Source of the DNA: Saccharomycopsis fibuligera x Saccharomycopsis cf. fibuligera
Taxonomy: Eukaryota > Ascomycota > Saccharomycetes > Ascoideales > Saccharomycopsidaceae
Direction: 5' to 3'
Assembly (NCBI GenBank): GCA_001936135.1
Contig: CP012810.1
Span: forward strand, 3,534,001 to 3,598,000
DNA: 64,000 bases
Shown: piece by piece, positions 22,036 through 33,500 of the stretch
Position numbering within the stretch: position 1 is the first letter of the stretch
Layout of the letters: every line of letters begins with the position of its first letter
Made by a program: the position numbers and the translations under genes
Notes under the pieces: generated by a model
What the model saw: the letters and a program-made list of their open reading frames with translations, nothing else
Database searches by the model: none
What the model was told of the DNA's origin: nothing

Positions 22036-23022
22036 ATGGCACCCGCAATCCCCAAGGGCTTCCGTCACACACCCATCACAAAGCTCTTTCTTCTTTTTAA
22101 CATTGCCGTTCCCGTCCTCATCTCCCTCAGCAACACCAAACACTGGCTCTTTCTCCAATTCGACCCATTCGTATTTCAGTGGAACCAACCATGGCGTATC
22201 CTCCTCAACCCAATCGCATTCACAAATGAGTCCCAGGTCTTTATTAGTTCCATCATATTATACCAACTCCGCACCTTGGAGCGACTTCAGGGTCCACATA
22301 GGTTCGTTTCTTTTTTAGTGTTGATTTATGCTGCACATATCGTTTGCCAAACTGCGGCAAATTTCATTGCAAAGTTGTTCTTGCCTGATGGTTGGAACTG
22401 GTTAGCAGGTTTCAATTATGCTACTGGTCCATTTCCAGTGCTAGGGGCATTACTCTATCAGTTTTATGCTTTGATTCCCGCTGTGTATTGCTTTGAAATA
22501 ACTGACATTCTTCCAAACCCGACCACTACAAGGGCAAATGCAACAACTACTGAAAATAATGACGAACATCAGCATCAACTGATAGCACTGACAAGAGACA
22601 TCCCAAAAAAAATCACCCTAAATGATAAAGCATTTATTTATCTATTCAGCATCCAAATCGCGTTAAGCGAGGGTCTAGATTCTCTCATTCCAATAACTAC
22701 CGGCTGGATCCTCAGCTTTTTGATGAGTTCAGGAATCATACCGGGCAAATATTGGAAATTGCCTTTCTTTAACCAAATCTACAAGTTTTTCTACAAGACT
22801 AGCAGGTCAAGAAACATATTAACTAATGCTAATGCAAGCATTAGTATGGCTGGTACGACTGCTGCCGGTACTGTTGGAGCTGCTGGTACGGCTACTGGTG
22901 CTAATGTTAATGTCAACGATGCAGAAATTGGAGATGTTGATGATAGACTGAGAAGTCCCGAAAGTGATACTGAGCCAGTTAGGCCATTGGCTACCCAGTT
23001 TCTTGATTCCATAAGACGATAG
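22036..23022 (+). CDS. DSC2: Rhomboid-like membrane protein, probable Dsc2 subunit of Dsc E3 ligase
   Basis: Dsc2 is a derlin/rhomboid-like pseudoprotease subunit of the Golgi/endosomal Dsc ubiquitin ligase that degrades unassembled membrane proteins. The product is 328 residues from the ATG at 22036; the open frame extends further upstream, but only from a TTG and across the C12 run, so the shorter start is preferred. The N-terminus GFRHTPITKLFLLFNIAVPV, then WRILLNPIAFTNESQ and the loop LRTLERLQGPHRFVSF, match the rhomboid-like Dsc2/UBAC2 pattern (WR, then L..E R..G..KF). At least five hydrophobic segments follow. No rhomboid Ser/His dyad is evident. The C-terminal 50 residues are Ala/Gly/Asp-rich and I do not see a UBA domain. 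S. cerevisiae Dsc2 has a similar length (about 322). Confidence 0.75.
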   Translation: MAPAIPKGFRHTPITKLFLLFNIAVPVLISLSNTKHWLFLQFDPFVFQWNQPWRILLNPIAFTNESQVFISSIILYQLRTLERLQGPHRFVSFLVLIYAAHIVCQTAANFIAKLFLPDGWNWLAGFNYATGPFPVLGALLYQFYALIPAVYCFEITDILPNPTTTRANATTTENNDEHQHQLIALTRDIPKKITLNDKAFIYLFSIQIALSEGLDSLIPITTGWILSFLMSSGIIPGKYWKLPFFNQIYKFFYKTSRSRNILTNANASISMAGTTAAGTVGAAGTATGANVNVNDAEIGDVDDRLRSPESDTEPVRPLATQFLDSIRR

Positions 23023-23066
23023 GCTTGAAGCCAAGCTCAATGATTCTGTTGTCTGTTTCTATAATG

Positions 23067-23103
<37 letters not shown>

Positions 23104-23731
23104 GTTTTTTTCTTTTTGTAGTACCAATTCTATTTTTCTGCTTTTTTTTTTTTTTTTTTTCTTAATACAAAGGTTTGTCGTCTGTTTCCAGCTCTAGCAT
23201 TTTACGACTTTTTCATGATATTTGCGAATGTAATTTAAGCACATACCTATTTCGATCTGCATTAGCGAGTCGTGACTCGGCCATTTATCAAAAGTCTTTT
23301 ATTTTCAGCAGACGAATTACTCTTTGAGGTTCTCATAAATAAGAGCCCCCCAAGAAAAAAAAAAGAGGTACTGAGGATCAACATAGTTTATAATAAACAG
23401 AAACTAATTTTATTTCTTCCTAAAAAACAAGAAAGAAAAATAACGAATAAAAAGCTAAGCAGTACAGCGTAGTCATAGTTTGGGTTATCAAAAAAAAAGT
23501 GACTAAAGAAAAGAAAAAAAAAAAAGATTTAAACTCACAATGTAGATAACTGAAATAAATAGCATAATAAGCAAGCTAGCAAAACAAAAGACAAAGTTCA
23601 CGAAACAGAGAAAAAATATAAAAAGAAAGTACAAAATAAAGACAAACAAATAGCAAAAACTTCACAAACAATAACAAAGACCAGCATCCAACCCTGCTTC
23701 AAAATGCTTCACTGACAAACACATTCCACCA
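23023..23731. other. Intergenic between convergent DSC2 and FRA1
   Basis: No gene recognised. T tracts of more than 20 nt near 23067-23094 and 23142-23160 follow the DSC2 stop; A-rich sequence near 23500-23700 flanks FRA1. These are typical convergent 3' ends. Confidence 0.5.
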
Positions 23732-26092
23732 TCATAACGGATTAGTCTGCTTATACAACCATTTAGCAGCCCTCAAATCATTAAGCTTCATCAAATACGG
23801 AGTCAAAACGTTTCTCAAATGCCCATGATATGCATTTATCCAATCAATTTCAAAACCAGTTAACTTCCGCGTAACAATCAAATTCAAATCAAACGGGCAT
23901 AAAGTCAAATACCCAAACTTTAAGAATTCCAACCCATTCAAATCTTTTACTTTATCATTCTTCAATACTTCCAAATCACTCTCTATTCTAACACCAAAGG
24001 CGTAATCTTTATAATATCCGGGCTCATCACTAATAATTTGTCCAGGTTCAAAAGTACATGCTCGGCCGAAATACACGGGACCCTCGTGGACATTCAAGAA
24101 TGATCCAATCCCATGACCAGTCCCATGACGGTAATCTAGGCCTTCTTGCCAAAGCGGTGCTCTTGCTAAGGTATCTAGTGTTATACCGGTGGTATGTTGT
24201 GGAAATTGGGCCGCTGCGAGGGCAATATGTCCTTTAAGGACTGCAGTATATGCGATTTTTTCTTCTTTTGTAGGTTTAGTAAAATGTAATGTGCGTGTAA
24301 TGTCAGTAGTGCCGTCGTAATATTGGGCCCCAGAGTCGCACAAGTAGATTTGTTTTGGATCAATTATTGAATTGTTTTCAAAACTCGGTTCGTAATGGTT
24401 AGATGCGGCATTTGCCCCAGATGATGAAATCGTGGGGAAACTTAGGCCCTTATAATTTGCCATTAATGAGCGGTAGTATTCCGATTTGAGGGCACCTTGC
24501 CATTCGTTTAGAGTTCTTCCTTCTTTGATTAGTTTTTCTTCGAGCCAAGCAAAATATCTCACTAGGGCAATACCATCTTTTAAATGTGCTAACTTCATCC
24601 CGTATAACTCAGTCAGATTCTTGATACTTTTCAAAACTTCAATAAAGTTGGAGAATTTGTAATTCACAACAGCAAGTTTCTTAACGAGGCCATACGATAC
24701 ATCATTAGAGAGCAAGTAATAGTAGCTTTCAAAATTGATGGCCAATGCGGATAGATCTATCCAAAAGGCAGAATATTCTTTGATTTTCAAATTTTTGATT
24801 TCTACATTGAGGTAATTGTTCACGGTTTTGGGTAATTTTGCCGGATCAATGTATAGTCTAACTTCATCTTGGGCGATTATCAAATATGCAAAAAATAATG
24901 GACTGTTGGGGAAATCAGTACCTCTTAAATTCAAACACCATGCAATTTCATCAAGTTTAGTGACGATTACTCCAGAAGCGTTTTGCTGTTGCAAATGTGT
25001 GCGAATTCTGGCAATTTTATCCTTTGCTGACTCACCAGTGAATTTGTACGATAGTTCATATACAGGAGCGTGAGATCTTTGTGGTTGATCATCCCAAATT
25101 TCATCAATGAAATTATTATATAACGGCTTGAAGTATCCACCAATCTCCTTGCACTTGGATTCAAAAAATTTCCCAAGAGTCAACGAGATCAATTTTGGAT
25201 CAACTGACAATGTCTTGAATTTTGAATTTTTAAGTTCTGAGATGGCCCATTCTTGCCAAGTAGGATAACCAGCGACTCCTTGCTTGAGTAGTTTCCAGTT
25301 ATTGTCGAGTTGCTTCTCAGCTTCAAGAAAATACCGGCCATCAGTGGACAAGACTGCTTTGTGAAGTGATACTATGGCAATTCCAGCAGATCCATTGAAG
25401 CCGGAGATGAATTCTCTTCTATTATCGCATGATGCAGTGTATTCGCTTTGATGCTCGTCTTCTGATGGAATTATGTAAACGTCAATATTGTTAGTTTCCA
25501 TGTATTGCCTTAACCGGTACAATCTATTAGTGGTGTCAACCGCGGTTGTGGCTGAAGTTGAAGATGATGTCATCTTGTCTCTTGTTGGTAAACTGTCAAT
25601 TGAGAATTTAGACAACACTTCTTGATCATTAAGTTTATCGTGATTCAAGGGGTATGGTTGAGGAATGATTTCTTCATCAGTGAAGTTGATGACGTTGTTA
25701 AAATTGCAGTCTATGGACGGATGATTGGATATGTGCGACTTTCCTTCATTGGTGATTGTCTTGGTATCAGTGTCGGTGAAGATGCTTTCATTGTAGGTGG
25801 TTTTGGTACTTTTAGAATTGTTATTACTGCTCTTGGTCTTTGATTTGCCAATGCTACTAACATTTGACACCATGTCAGTTCTGGGACTTACGACAACATT
25901 TTTTCTGGAATTGGAAGACGAAAACTTGGAAAAAACACCAGGAAAACAGCCCAATATTGGTGATTTTACTTTGTTGTTATTGACTCCTTTGGAATGAGAA
26001 GATGAAGATTTCTCAGAGTGGCTAAAGTTGGAAGATGAGGAACTGGATCCAGTCTTGTAAAGCGTCCCAGGCGAAGCGATTGAAGAGGACAT
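23732..26092 (-). CDS. FRA1: Cytosolic aminopeptidase P, Fra1-like
   Basis: Xaa-Pro aminopeptidase family M24; in S. cerevisiae Fra1 works with Fra2 and Grx3/4 to pass the iron-sulfur signal to Aft1. The 786-residue protein has a Ser-rich N-terminal extension of about 190 residues, then creatinase-N domains from RLYRLRQYMETNNIDVYIIP, and the pita-bread domain. Metal ligands are visible: Asp in YLCDSGAQYYDG, Asp in TTDITRT, His in YRHGTGHGIGSFLNVHEG, Glu in ISDEPGYY and Glu in VRIESDLEV. The N-terminal extension and overall length are close to S. cerevisiae Fra1 (749). Other eukaryotic cytosolic aminopeptidases P lack the long extension. CDC4 is divergent upstream. Confidence 0.9.
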   Translation of the reverse strand: MSSSIASPGTLYKTGSSSSSSNFSHSEKSSSSHSKGVNNNKVKSPILGCFPGVFSKFSSSNSRKNVVVSPRTDMVSNVSSIGKSKTKSSNNNSKSTKTTYNESIFTDTDTKTITNEGKSHISNHPSIDCNFNNVINFTDEEIIPQPYPLNHDKLNDQEVLSKFSIDSLPTRDKMTSSSTSATTAVDTTNRLYRLRQYMETNNIDVYIIPSEDEHQSEYTASCDNRREFISGFNGSAGIAIVSLHKAVLSTDGRYFLEAEKQLDNNWKLLKQGVAGYPTWQEWAISELKNSKFKTLSVDPKLISLTLGKFFESKCKEIGGYFKPLYNNFIDEIWDDQPQRSHAPVYELSYKFTGESAKDKIARIRTHLQQQNASGVIVTKLDEIAWCLNLRGTDFPNSPLFFAYLIIAQDEVRLYIDPAKLPKTVNNYLNVEIKNLKIKEYSAFWIDLSALAINFESYYYLLSNDVSYGLVKKLAVVNYKFSNFIEVLKSIKNLTELYGMKLAHLKDGIALVRYFAWLEEKLIKEGRTLNEWQGALKSEYYRSLMANYKGLSFPTISSSGANAASNHYEPSFENNSIIDPKQIYLCDSGAQYYDGTTDITRTLHFTKPTKEEKIAYTAVLKGHIALAAAQFPQHTTGITLDTLARAPLWQEGLDYRHGTGHGIGSFLNVHEGPVYFGRACTFEPGQIISDEPGYYKDYAFGVRIESDLEVLKNDKVKDLNGLEFLKFGYLTLCPFDLNLIVTRKLTGFEIDWINAYHGHLRNVLTPYLMKLNDLRAAKWLYKQTNPL

Positions 26093-26826
26093 GAGGAATT
26101 ACTTGGGGAGAAAGCTTGAATATGGTTATAACTATCTCAGTGGTCCAAGCGAGAAGTATATGCAAAGAACAAAAAAATTCAAAAAAAGAAAACTTGTGTT
26201 AAAATTACGGGCCAGGGGGCCAGGGGTAGACAGAATAGAATACGCGAACTAGTGAGCAGCCAAAGTGTGTAGCCCAAAAATCGATAGCGCCGATCTCTAG
26301 GTAAGTGGAGACCTTTGTAGAATAGCAAAATCCGGCTGAAGCAAACGCGGGAGTTTTAGTCGATAATTGATTATAACAATTGTTACTGCTACGTTACTGT
26401 TGACACTTGGTAAACAAATCAAACAGAAAAATAATAGATAGACAGATACCAGTTCAATGGATGAAACAAAATATTGATGATACGTGCTTACGTACGCTTC
26501 ATATTACGGTAATACGCATTAGTTTGCATTTTAATACATTTATGTACATTACTGTATACTTCTGTGTATTGATGTGTATTAGTGCACGTATATGTATTAT
26601 CATCTGTAAATATGCATATATATGCATATATCAACTAATTACCACAGCCATATGCATATCAAAAGAGGAAAAGTGAGAACCAGGAAAAAACTCCACTCAC
26701 TTCAAATTTACTGAGAGAGACACAGCAGAGCTAAAACAAAAATAAAAACAGCCAAATCAGTTCACCAGCAACCAGTCCATCACCTTCTTCACACGCAAAT
26801 ATCCTCCACACTTTCTATCACCCACC
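26093..26826. other. Divergent promoter region FRA1 / CDC4
   Basis: No gene recognised. Near 26500-26660 the sequence is built of variants of GTATT, ATGCATAT and TACATT, locally repetitive. The CDC4 leader (about 26690-26826) is A/C-rich, with CACC directly before the ATG. Confidence 0.5.
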
Positions 26827-29271
26827 ATGTCATCATCAAATGACAACTTCATCAACTCTTCAACCCCCCCTCGCTATCCGCTTTTTAATCAGCCCACTCC
26901 TTATATTTTCCACAACCCTAAGCATGCCTCCTCTAGCAGCAAACTACTCACCAGCAACAGCAACAGCAACAGCAGCAGCCAGCAGCAACATCGTCATCAG
27001 AAGTTGATCACTTCTGCTGCTCATACAGACACCACAGAAATAGTAGTTGATGAAGTAGTTGAACAGGACGTTGATGACGATGGTGATGAAAGTTCAACTA
27101 GTGCAACTTTAGCTATCCATCCTCTTTCGACTCCTATCGAAATCACCAACAATAGAAGTAATGACCAGTACTTTCACCAGCAGCAACAACAACAGCAAAC
27201 CCAACAGGGTACAAAACGGAAAACCGAGTCCCAGCATGGCCTGCCTACTATAAGCCAATCCGATGAGCTTGCAAATAGCCCTTTGGGTTCTGCTACTCGA
27301 CCTCCCATCAAAAGACGTTTACTTACTGATTCTGTAAATATTGATAATAACAATAATAAGAATACAGCCACCGCAGAAGACCAAAATGTGGAATATGATT
27401 CCTTCGATGAAGCTTGTCTTCGTTTGCCACTTCCTTCCCCTTCTGCGTCTCCTATCCATTCTTCATCCATCAACGACCTTGGCTTACTGCCACCGGACTC
27501 ACTAACTAAATCAAATTCCGACACCACCAACAATAGCATTGATAGGCTAGACAGTAATAATAACACCACTCCAGACATAAACTACAGCACTATAGAGCAG
27601 ATCCTCAAAAATTCAAACAATGCTGATGCTTTAATAAATAACTTGACCAAATCTTTGCCCAAAAATTTGAAAAACATTTTACTATACAAACTTTTAGAAC
27701 GTTCGGACCGTGGTACTTTATCAGCATTGGTAAACCATACAATAAAGTATCTTAAATTTGACATGCTTTCAAATTTTCCCACTGAACTAGCTATAAAAGT
27801 TTTATCGTACCTCGATCATAAATCATTACTTAACGTGTTACAAGTTTGCAAAAGTTGGGCCATTTTACTGAACAATAGTGACAAATTATGGCAAAATTTG
27901 ATTATTAAAGATGAAATCGCTAGTTACCCCATTGATTATGATCGCGAAATCGCCAACTCTGGTAAGCTAATTGAAAAATATTACAGCATTGACGAATCTT
28001 TATATTCCAAGGATAAAGACGATGTAACAAAACAATGTTTCAAACCCAACTTATACAAACTTATCTACAAGAAATACTCTCTAATTGACAAAAACTGGAA
28101 TACGCCTTCGTATCAGCCTCATAGAGTTTCTTTAAAAGCACACTGTGGCCATGTTATCACTTGTTTACAATTTGATGAGGATAAGATTGTAACTGGTGCC
28201 GATGACAAAATTATGAATGTGTTTGACACAAATACCGGCAAAAAGCTCAAAGTTCTTGAAGGCCACGATGGTGGGGTTTGGGGTTTAAAATATATCGGCA
28301 ATACCTTAGTCAGTGCTTCTACTGACAAAACCCTAAGAGTATGGAATTTGAAAACTGGTAAATGCACACATATCCTCAAAGGTCACAACTCTACTGTTCG
28401 ATGCTTGGAAATTATTCAACCAGTAGTAATTGGCAAAAATGAACGTGACGAAGACATAATCTTCCCCAAGAAACCCATATTAGTTACTGGTTCGAGAGAT
28501 CATAATTTAAATATGTGGGACTTATCAATGGTAAAAGATGATGAAATCTTGAATGAAATTTACGGCATTACATACACAAAAGAAGAACTTCAACAAGATG
28601 AGGAAGAATACAGAGAATTTACCGATAAGAATAAACCTATTGAGTTAACCCCACGCAGCAAATATTTTCTTGCTTGTTTGACGGGCCACACAGCCTCTGT
28701 TAGAGCAGTCTCAGTCTACGGTAGAACCATCGTCTCAGGCTCATATGACTTCTCGGTCCGAGTATGGGATGCCAAGACCAAAAGTTGCAAATTTGTGCTC
28801 CACGGCCACACTTCGAAAGTCTACACAACCGCCATTGACCACGAACGTAATCGTGTCCTTTCAGGTTCACTAGACAGCAACGTCAATATATGGGATCTCA
28901 ACACAGGTGCAAAGCACTTCTCGCTAACCAAGCACCTGTCGCTAGTGGGGCTTATCCAACTATCACCGCAAAATCTAGTAACGGGCGCCGCCGATGCCAC
29001 CGTCAAGATATGGGACCCCGAGACTGGAGAGTACAAAAGACAATTAGAAGGCCACACCGGAGCAATCACATGTTTTCAACACGATGATAAAAGAGTAGTT
29101 ACCGGTTCAACCACATTGATAATGTGGGATATCAAAACAGGTAAGATGATTAATGAATTGCTTAGTGATACTACGGGGGTATGGCAGGTCAGGTTTAATA
29201 ATAAGACTTGTGTAGCAGCGGTGCAAAAAAATAATGAAGCATGGATTGAGATTCTTGATTTTGAGCCATGA
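26827..29271 (+). CDS. CDC4: Cdc4, F-box/WD40 substrate receptor of SCF ubiquitin ligase
   Basis: Recognises phosphodegrons such as those on Cdk inhibitors and hands substrates to the SCF ligase in the nucleus. The 814-residue protein has a disordered N-terminus with Gln, Asn and Ser tracts, an F-box at about 313-358 (FPTELAIKVLSYLDHKSLLN then VCKSWA and LWQNL) and a C-terminal beta-propeller of WD40 repeats from about residue 437 (GHVITCLQFD, VSASTDKTLRVWNLKTGKC, VTGSRDHNLNMWDL, VSGSYDFSVRVWDAKTKSC, LSGSLDSNVNIWDL, VTGAADATVKIWDPETGEY). The size is close to S. cerevisiae Cdc4 (779). The codon at 28936-28938 is CTG, where S. cerevisiae has Thr in the propeller, suggesting decoding as Ser. The start at 26827 is the first ATG and lies in a CACC context. 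Confidence 0.97.
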   Translation: MSSSNDNFINSSTPPRYPLFNQPTPYIFHNPKHASSSSKLLTSNSNSNSSSQQQHRHQKLITSAAHTDTTEIVVDEVVEQDVDDDGDESSTSATLAIHPLSTPIEITNNRSNDQYFHQQQQQQQTQQGTKRKTESQHGLPTISQSDELANSPLGSATRPPIKRRLLTDSVNIDNNNNKNTATAEDQNVEYDSFDEACLRLPLPSPSASPIHSSSINDLGLLPPDSLTKSNSDTTNNSIDRLDSNNNTTPDINYSTIEQILKNSNNADALINNLTKSLPKNLKNILLYKLLERSDRGTLSALVNHTIKYLKFDMLSNFPTELAIKVLSYLDHKSLLNVLQVCKSWAILLNNSDKLWQNLIIKDEIASYPIDYDREIANSGKLIEKYYSIDESLYSKDKDDVTKQCFKPNLYKLIYKKYSLIDKNWNTPSYQPHRVSLKAHCGHVITCLQFDEDKIVTGADDKIMNVFDTNTGKKLKVLEGHDGGVWGLKYIGNTLVSASTDKTLRVWNLKTGKCTHILKGHNSTVRCLEIIQPVVIGKNERDEDIIFPKKPILVTGSRDHNLNMWDLSMVKDDEILNEIYGITYTKEELQQDEEEYREFTDKNKPIELTPRSKYFLACLTGHTASVRAVSVYGRTIVSGSYDFSVRVWDAKTKSCKFVLHGHTSKVYTTAIDHERNRVLSGSLDSNVNIWDLNTGAKHFSLTKHLSLVGLIQLSPQNLVTGAADATVKIWDPETGEYKRQLEGHTGAITCFQHDDKRVVTGSTTLIMWDIKTGKMINELLSDTTGVWQVRFNNKTCVAAVQKNNEAWIEILDFEP

Positions 29272-30567
29272 GTGATACAATGAAAATATAACGATTACAA
29301 ACAATTTTTGTCACAATTTCTATCACAAACGTGTTGTGATTCTTTCATAAATTAGATTATCGCGTTGGAGTTTAATGATTTTTTATCAATTCTTAAATTT
29401 TTTTTTTTTTTTTTTTTTTGTGTTCTTATCTTGCATTCCCTTTTTATTCTATTTACTCTTCTATCAAATTTTTGCTGGTGCATATTTTTGTCTGATTTTA
29501 ATATGACCTGATATAAATTAACCTAGCTTGATTTGATGCGAATTGATGAACAGATATGATGGTACTGATAATGACATTGATATTGATAGCAATACTATAA
29601 GGACAGACAATTGATAGAAAGATAGAGAAAGAGATTGGAGTATTGACATAATTACATTTTTGACATCGGCCTAACTAGTATTCATGTGTTATAGCTATAA
29701 CTAATTGTCTATTTGATATCTATCTGATATCAGGCGTGCTTAATTACCTCAATAGTTTACTCACACATCTTCTCGGTCTTGCTCACATTTCTTGTTTTTT
29801 TGCAAGCCACTTTTCGGTCAAAATTTCCAATTTACTTGTCACTTTTCAATTTCTATATTGTTTGTTTTTTCACTACTTTCGTCTTCTATATATCATCTTT
29901 ATGTTCTCTTCATCTCTCTTCTTTCCCCTTTTGTATTTCACGGATCATACGATATTTTTTTTTTTTTTTATCTTTCTTGTTAGAATATGTTTTTTCTATT
30001 TAGTTTTGGGTCAATGTTTTCTTTTCATTCAGTTTTTATCATTTAATTCTTTTCATTCAATTCCTTTATTTAATTTTTTTTCATTCATCTTTTTTTTTAA
30101 ATTTTTTACAAGCTAACGAATATATGAGGGTCTTCACCAATAATCTGACGTCAAAATTGTTGTTTTTCGTATGTTAGTGTAAGTACTTTGACTTGGTGCT
30201 TTTTTATATTGTTCTCTCAACTTTTGATCGTTTTGTGTGTGATCTGTCTCTCTGCTAATTGATAATCTGTAGCAGTAGGTAGTTTCCTCTGTATTAAACC
30301 TGCATTATTGCATAAATGTCAAAAGGCATTCCTAACAGAAAATTATAGACCTTAGTACGGCGTCTTCATTCAAGGTCTACAATTTTATTTGAAAAAAAAA
30401 AATGTGTTTGAAATTAATTACTTTATTCTTAAATTTGAATTATTATTCATAGGGTATAGAATGTTCATTATTTCATTAACTAATCAAATATCAATATTAT
30501 ACAAAGCAATTAGCTTAAAAGAGTACAAAAACATAAAAACATAAAATACACAAGCCCATCTCACCCC
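29272..30567. other. Intergenic between convergent CDC4 and RAD2
   Basis: No gene recognised in 1.3 kb, longer than needed for two 3' ends. A T tract of about 20 lies at 29400-29419. A strongly pyrimidine-rich block (about 29760-30110) resembles a transcribed leader or a 3' UTR, but no credible ORF follows it on the plus strand. A short palindromic repeat (GACCTTAGTAC and CAAGGTCTAC words) lies near 30345-30385. Confidence 0.45.
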
Positions 30568-33500
30568 TCACCAAGGCGAATTATATCTTCTAATAAGCGG
30601 AATAAGAATTTGATTAATTTTCTCTTTACTCCATCCAATCTTTGTCATCAAATAATTTCTCAACATATCCAAATCTGGTGCACCCCAAACAAATTCCGTC
30701 TTGTCCTCATCCACCTCTGGAAACAAATATGAATTTCTAACATTGGGATCCGGGAATCGATGATCTAAATAAACTTCATTACTACTCAATCTTTTCCTTA
30801 ATGATTTCTTGAATGCGGTATTGCACAATTCTTTCCACTTTTCTGAATTCTTATCATTGGCATTGAGCTTCTGACACTCAACACACCAATCGCGAAATTT
30901 TTGTAAATTTTCAAACTCATTAAGAATCTTCACAGCAATAACAGGCCCTATTCCCTTCAATCCTTCAGTATAGTCGCTGCCTAGCAAATATGCCAAATCA
31001 ATCAACTGATCCCTACTAAGCTTCACCTTCTGCATAATATCATCAGTCTCGTAAAATTCAGCGAATTTTTTCTCAGTGAACATGTGCCTGTATATTCTGC
31101 TCCCGCCAAACAAAAAGCAATCACTATCATCGGTAACTATGCCATCAATTAGATTCAATTGAAACAATTTGGCACATTGTGCTTCAGCTTCCATTGGGGC
31201 AGTGATGTAGGGGATACCGAAACATGTTAGAAGATCTTTACATTCTTCAATCATTACATCGGTAACTTCATCAGAATCTCTTAGTTCTCTTTTTTGTTGA
31301 GCTCGTAAATTGGCTTCGTTGTAGTTAAATCCACCACTCGAACGTAAACCTGACGGCACGAAGGGGGCAGATGGTGCAGCTGATGTTGGTTTGTATTGCT
31401 CTCTTAAATTTTCAGCAAATTCTGCATGCGCTTGTTCTTCTCTTTGAAGATCTTCAGCGAGTTCCTCTTCTTCTGCCTCATCAAAATCATAGTATAGGAC
31501 TTTATTTTGGGTATTTTCAAGAGCTGTTTTGTCCTGCTTCGTTGCTATAGTGTCTGTTACTGGCGCTATTATAGTAGCTGAGGTCTCAGTTTCAATAGGT
31601 TCTTGAATTGGCTTAGGAGCCTTTTCAGCATCTTTCCCAACAGCAACTTCAACCGGCTCATTGCCAGCTTCAGCGTTCGAGATCCGAGGTTTTTGAATAA
31701 TTGGTTTAACAACAGCCTCTGTCTTTTTCTTCTTTGGAACAATCTGCTTGTTCTTGAAATCAGTCACCTTTGGTGCGTCATTAACGCTATTAGACTGAAC
31801 AGTCTTATCAACAACACTACTTTCGTCAGGAGCAGGAAATCTATCTTTATCACTAGTAGTTGAATCAAGAGATGTATCAGCGCTAGGAACTTCAATCACT
31901 TCTTTGGCTCCCCTATCATCATCATCATCATCATCATTAATCTCAATAACTTGCCCATCAGCACTTCTATCAGCTAATTCAATCACTTGCTGATCATCAT
32001 CATTTTCTTCTTCTTCACCAACTTGACTTTCAAAAGTATTTTCATCTTCTCCATAATGGAAGTTCTCAATAAGCACATCGCTTTCGTCGCCTTTCTTCTT
32101 TTGCACAGGTTTCACGGACACTGAAGCAAATTGGGTAGAATGAATATCTTTAAATGGTTCCTTGGTAGTGCCTTCAAACCAACTAGGCATTTCGTTGGAT
32201 GGCTTTTTTTCCGACTCTGCTGTCTTCTCATCATCTATATCATTTTTTCTGCCTGGCTTGTTAGGTATTTCCTCGTTCTCCAGCTGCACTGAGGGTTGCG
32301 GTGTTTCTTTTTCTTGCTGGCTTTTCGATTTACTAAATATAGATTTCCCAAGCGATAATTTTGGAGGGTTGAATGAAGGAGCAGAGATGAATTTTTTGGG
32401 CTCAGTTGGTTTAGCAATAGTGGCGTTGTCTTTACTGGTTTGAAATTCAAAAGGATCAGCTTCAAGAAAATCCTCTTGATCCTTACGAAGTTGTTCTAGT
32501 TCCTTCTTTGATAATTCAATTGCTTTTTTCAACTCCTCGTCGTATTGTCTTTCTTCCTCTGCTTTGGAATTTTCCACTGCGTGACTGTAAAGAGCATCAT
32601 CAACCTCTTGATAATCGCTCCGCAGTTTTGGCTTTGATTTTGTTTCATTGAGAGAAAAGAAAGCACCATGCGATAGTGTCGAGCTTTGCAACTGTTGCTC
32701 TGATGCAGGTGGCAAAGGTAATGCATTTAATGAAAAGTTCTGTCTTGGTTTACGAACTTCAATCTTAACATCCTCGAATTCACCATCACTGAAATCATCA
32801 TCGTCATCTTCTTCATCTTTAAATTCCTTCTTCTTTAATTCTAATTTCCTTTTCTTGGGCAGTGGCTTTGCGTTCTCTTCATCTTCGTCTAATTTTATTG
32901 GATTAGACATTTTTGTACCTTCGTCATCCAAAGATAACGACCAGCCATTTTTACTACGTTGGATAGTATAGGCTTTATCATTTTCGCCCGCAACCCTTCT
33001 CGTAGAAGAAACGGAATCAATATCAGGTAACGAGTCATCCAACCCCACAACATTAAGCAATCTTTGAGTCAAAAAATTTCTTTTTGTTACCATTTGGATT
33101 TGAAATTTAGAGAAATCTAAACTGTTGGGGAAAATGTTTTGTAACTGTTCCTTAGAATAACCCATTCTCAATCTGGATCTCAATCTTAATCTGTGAAGAA
33201 TCTTATACTGTTTTTCTAAGGAAAGCTCATTAAACTCATCTGAAGCAGGATCGATATTATTCAAATCAACATCCTCGATATCGTCATCCAAGGATTCCAT
33301 ATATTTTTGGTAATCATCCGGAGATAGCACTCTCTTATCGGTCTTCTTATGATAGAACTTATCCAACTCAGGCAAATGATAGTCATCTTCTTTTCTGAAA
33401 TAGGTTCCTTCCTTAACAATATCATCTTCAGCCTTTGGCTTTATTTCTTTTGATTTCTGTACATGTTTCTCAGCTTCTTTTTGTAACTTCATCTGTAACA

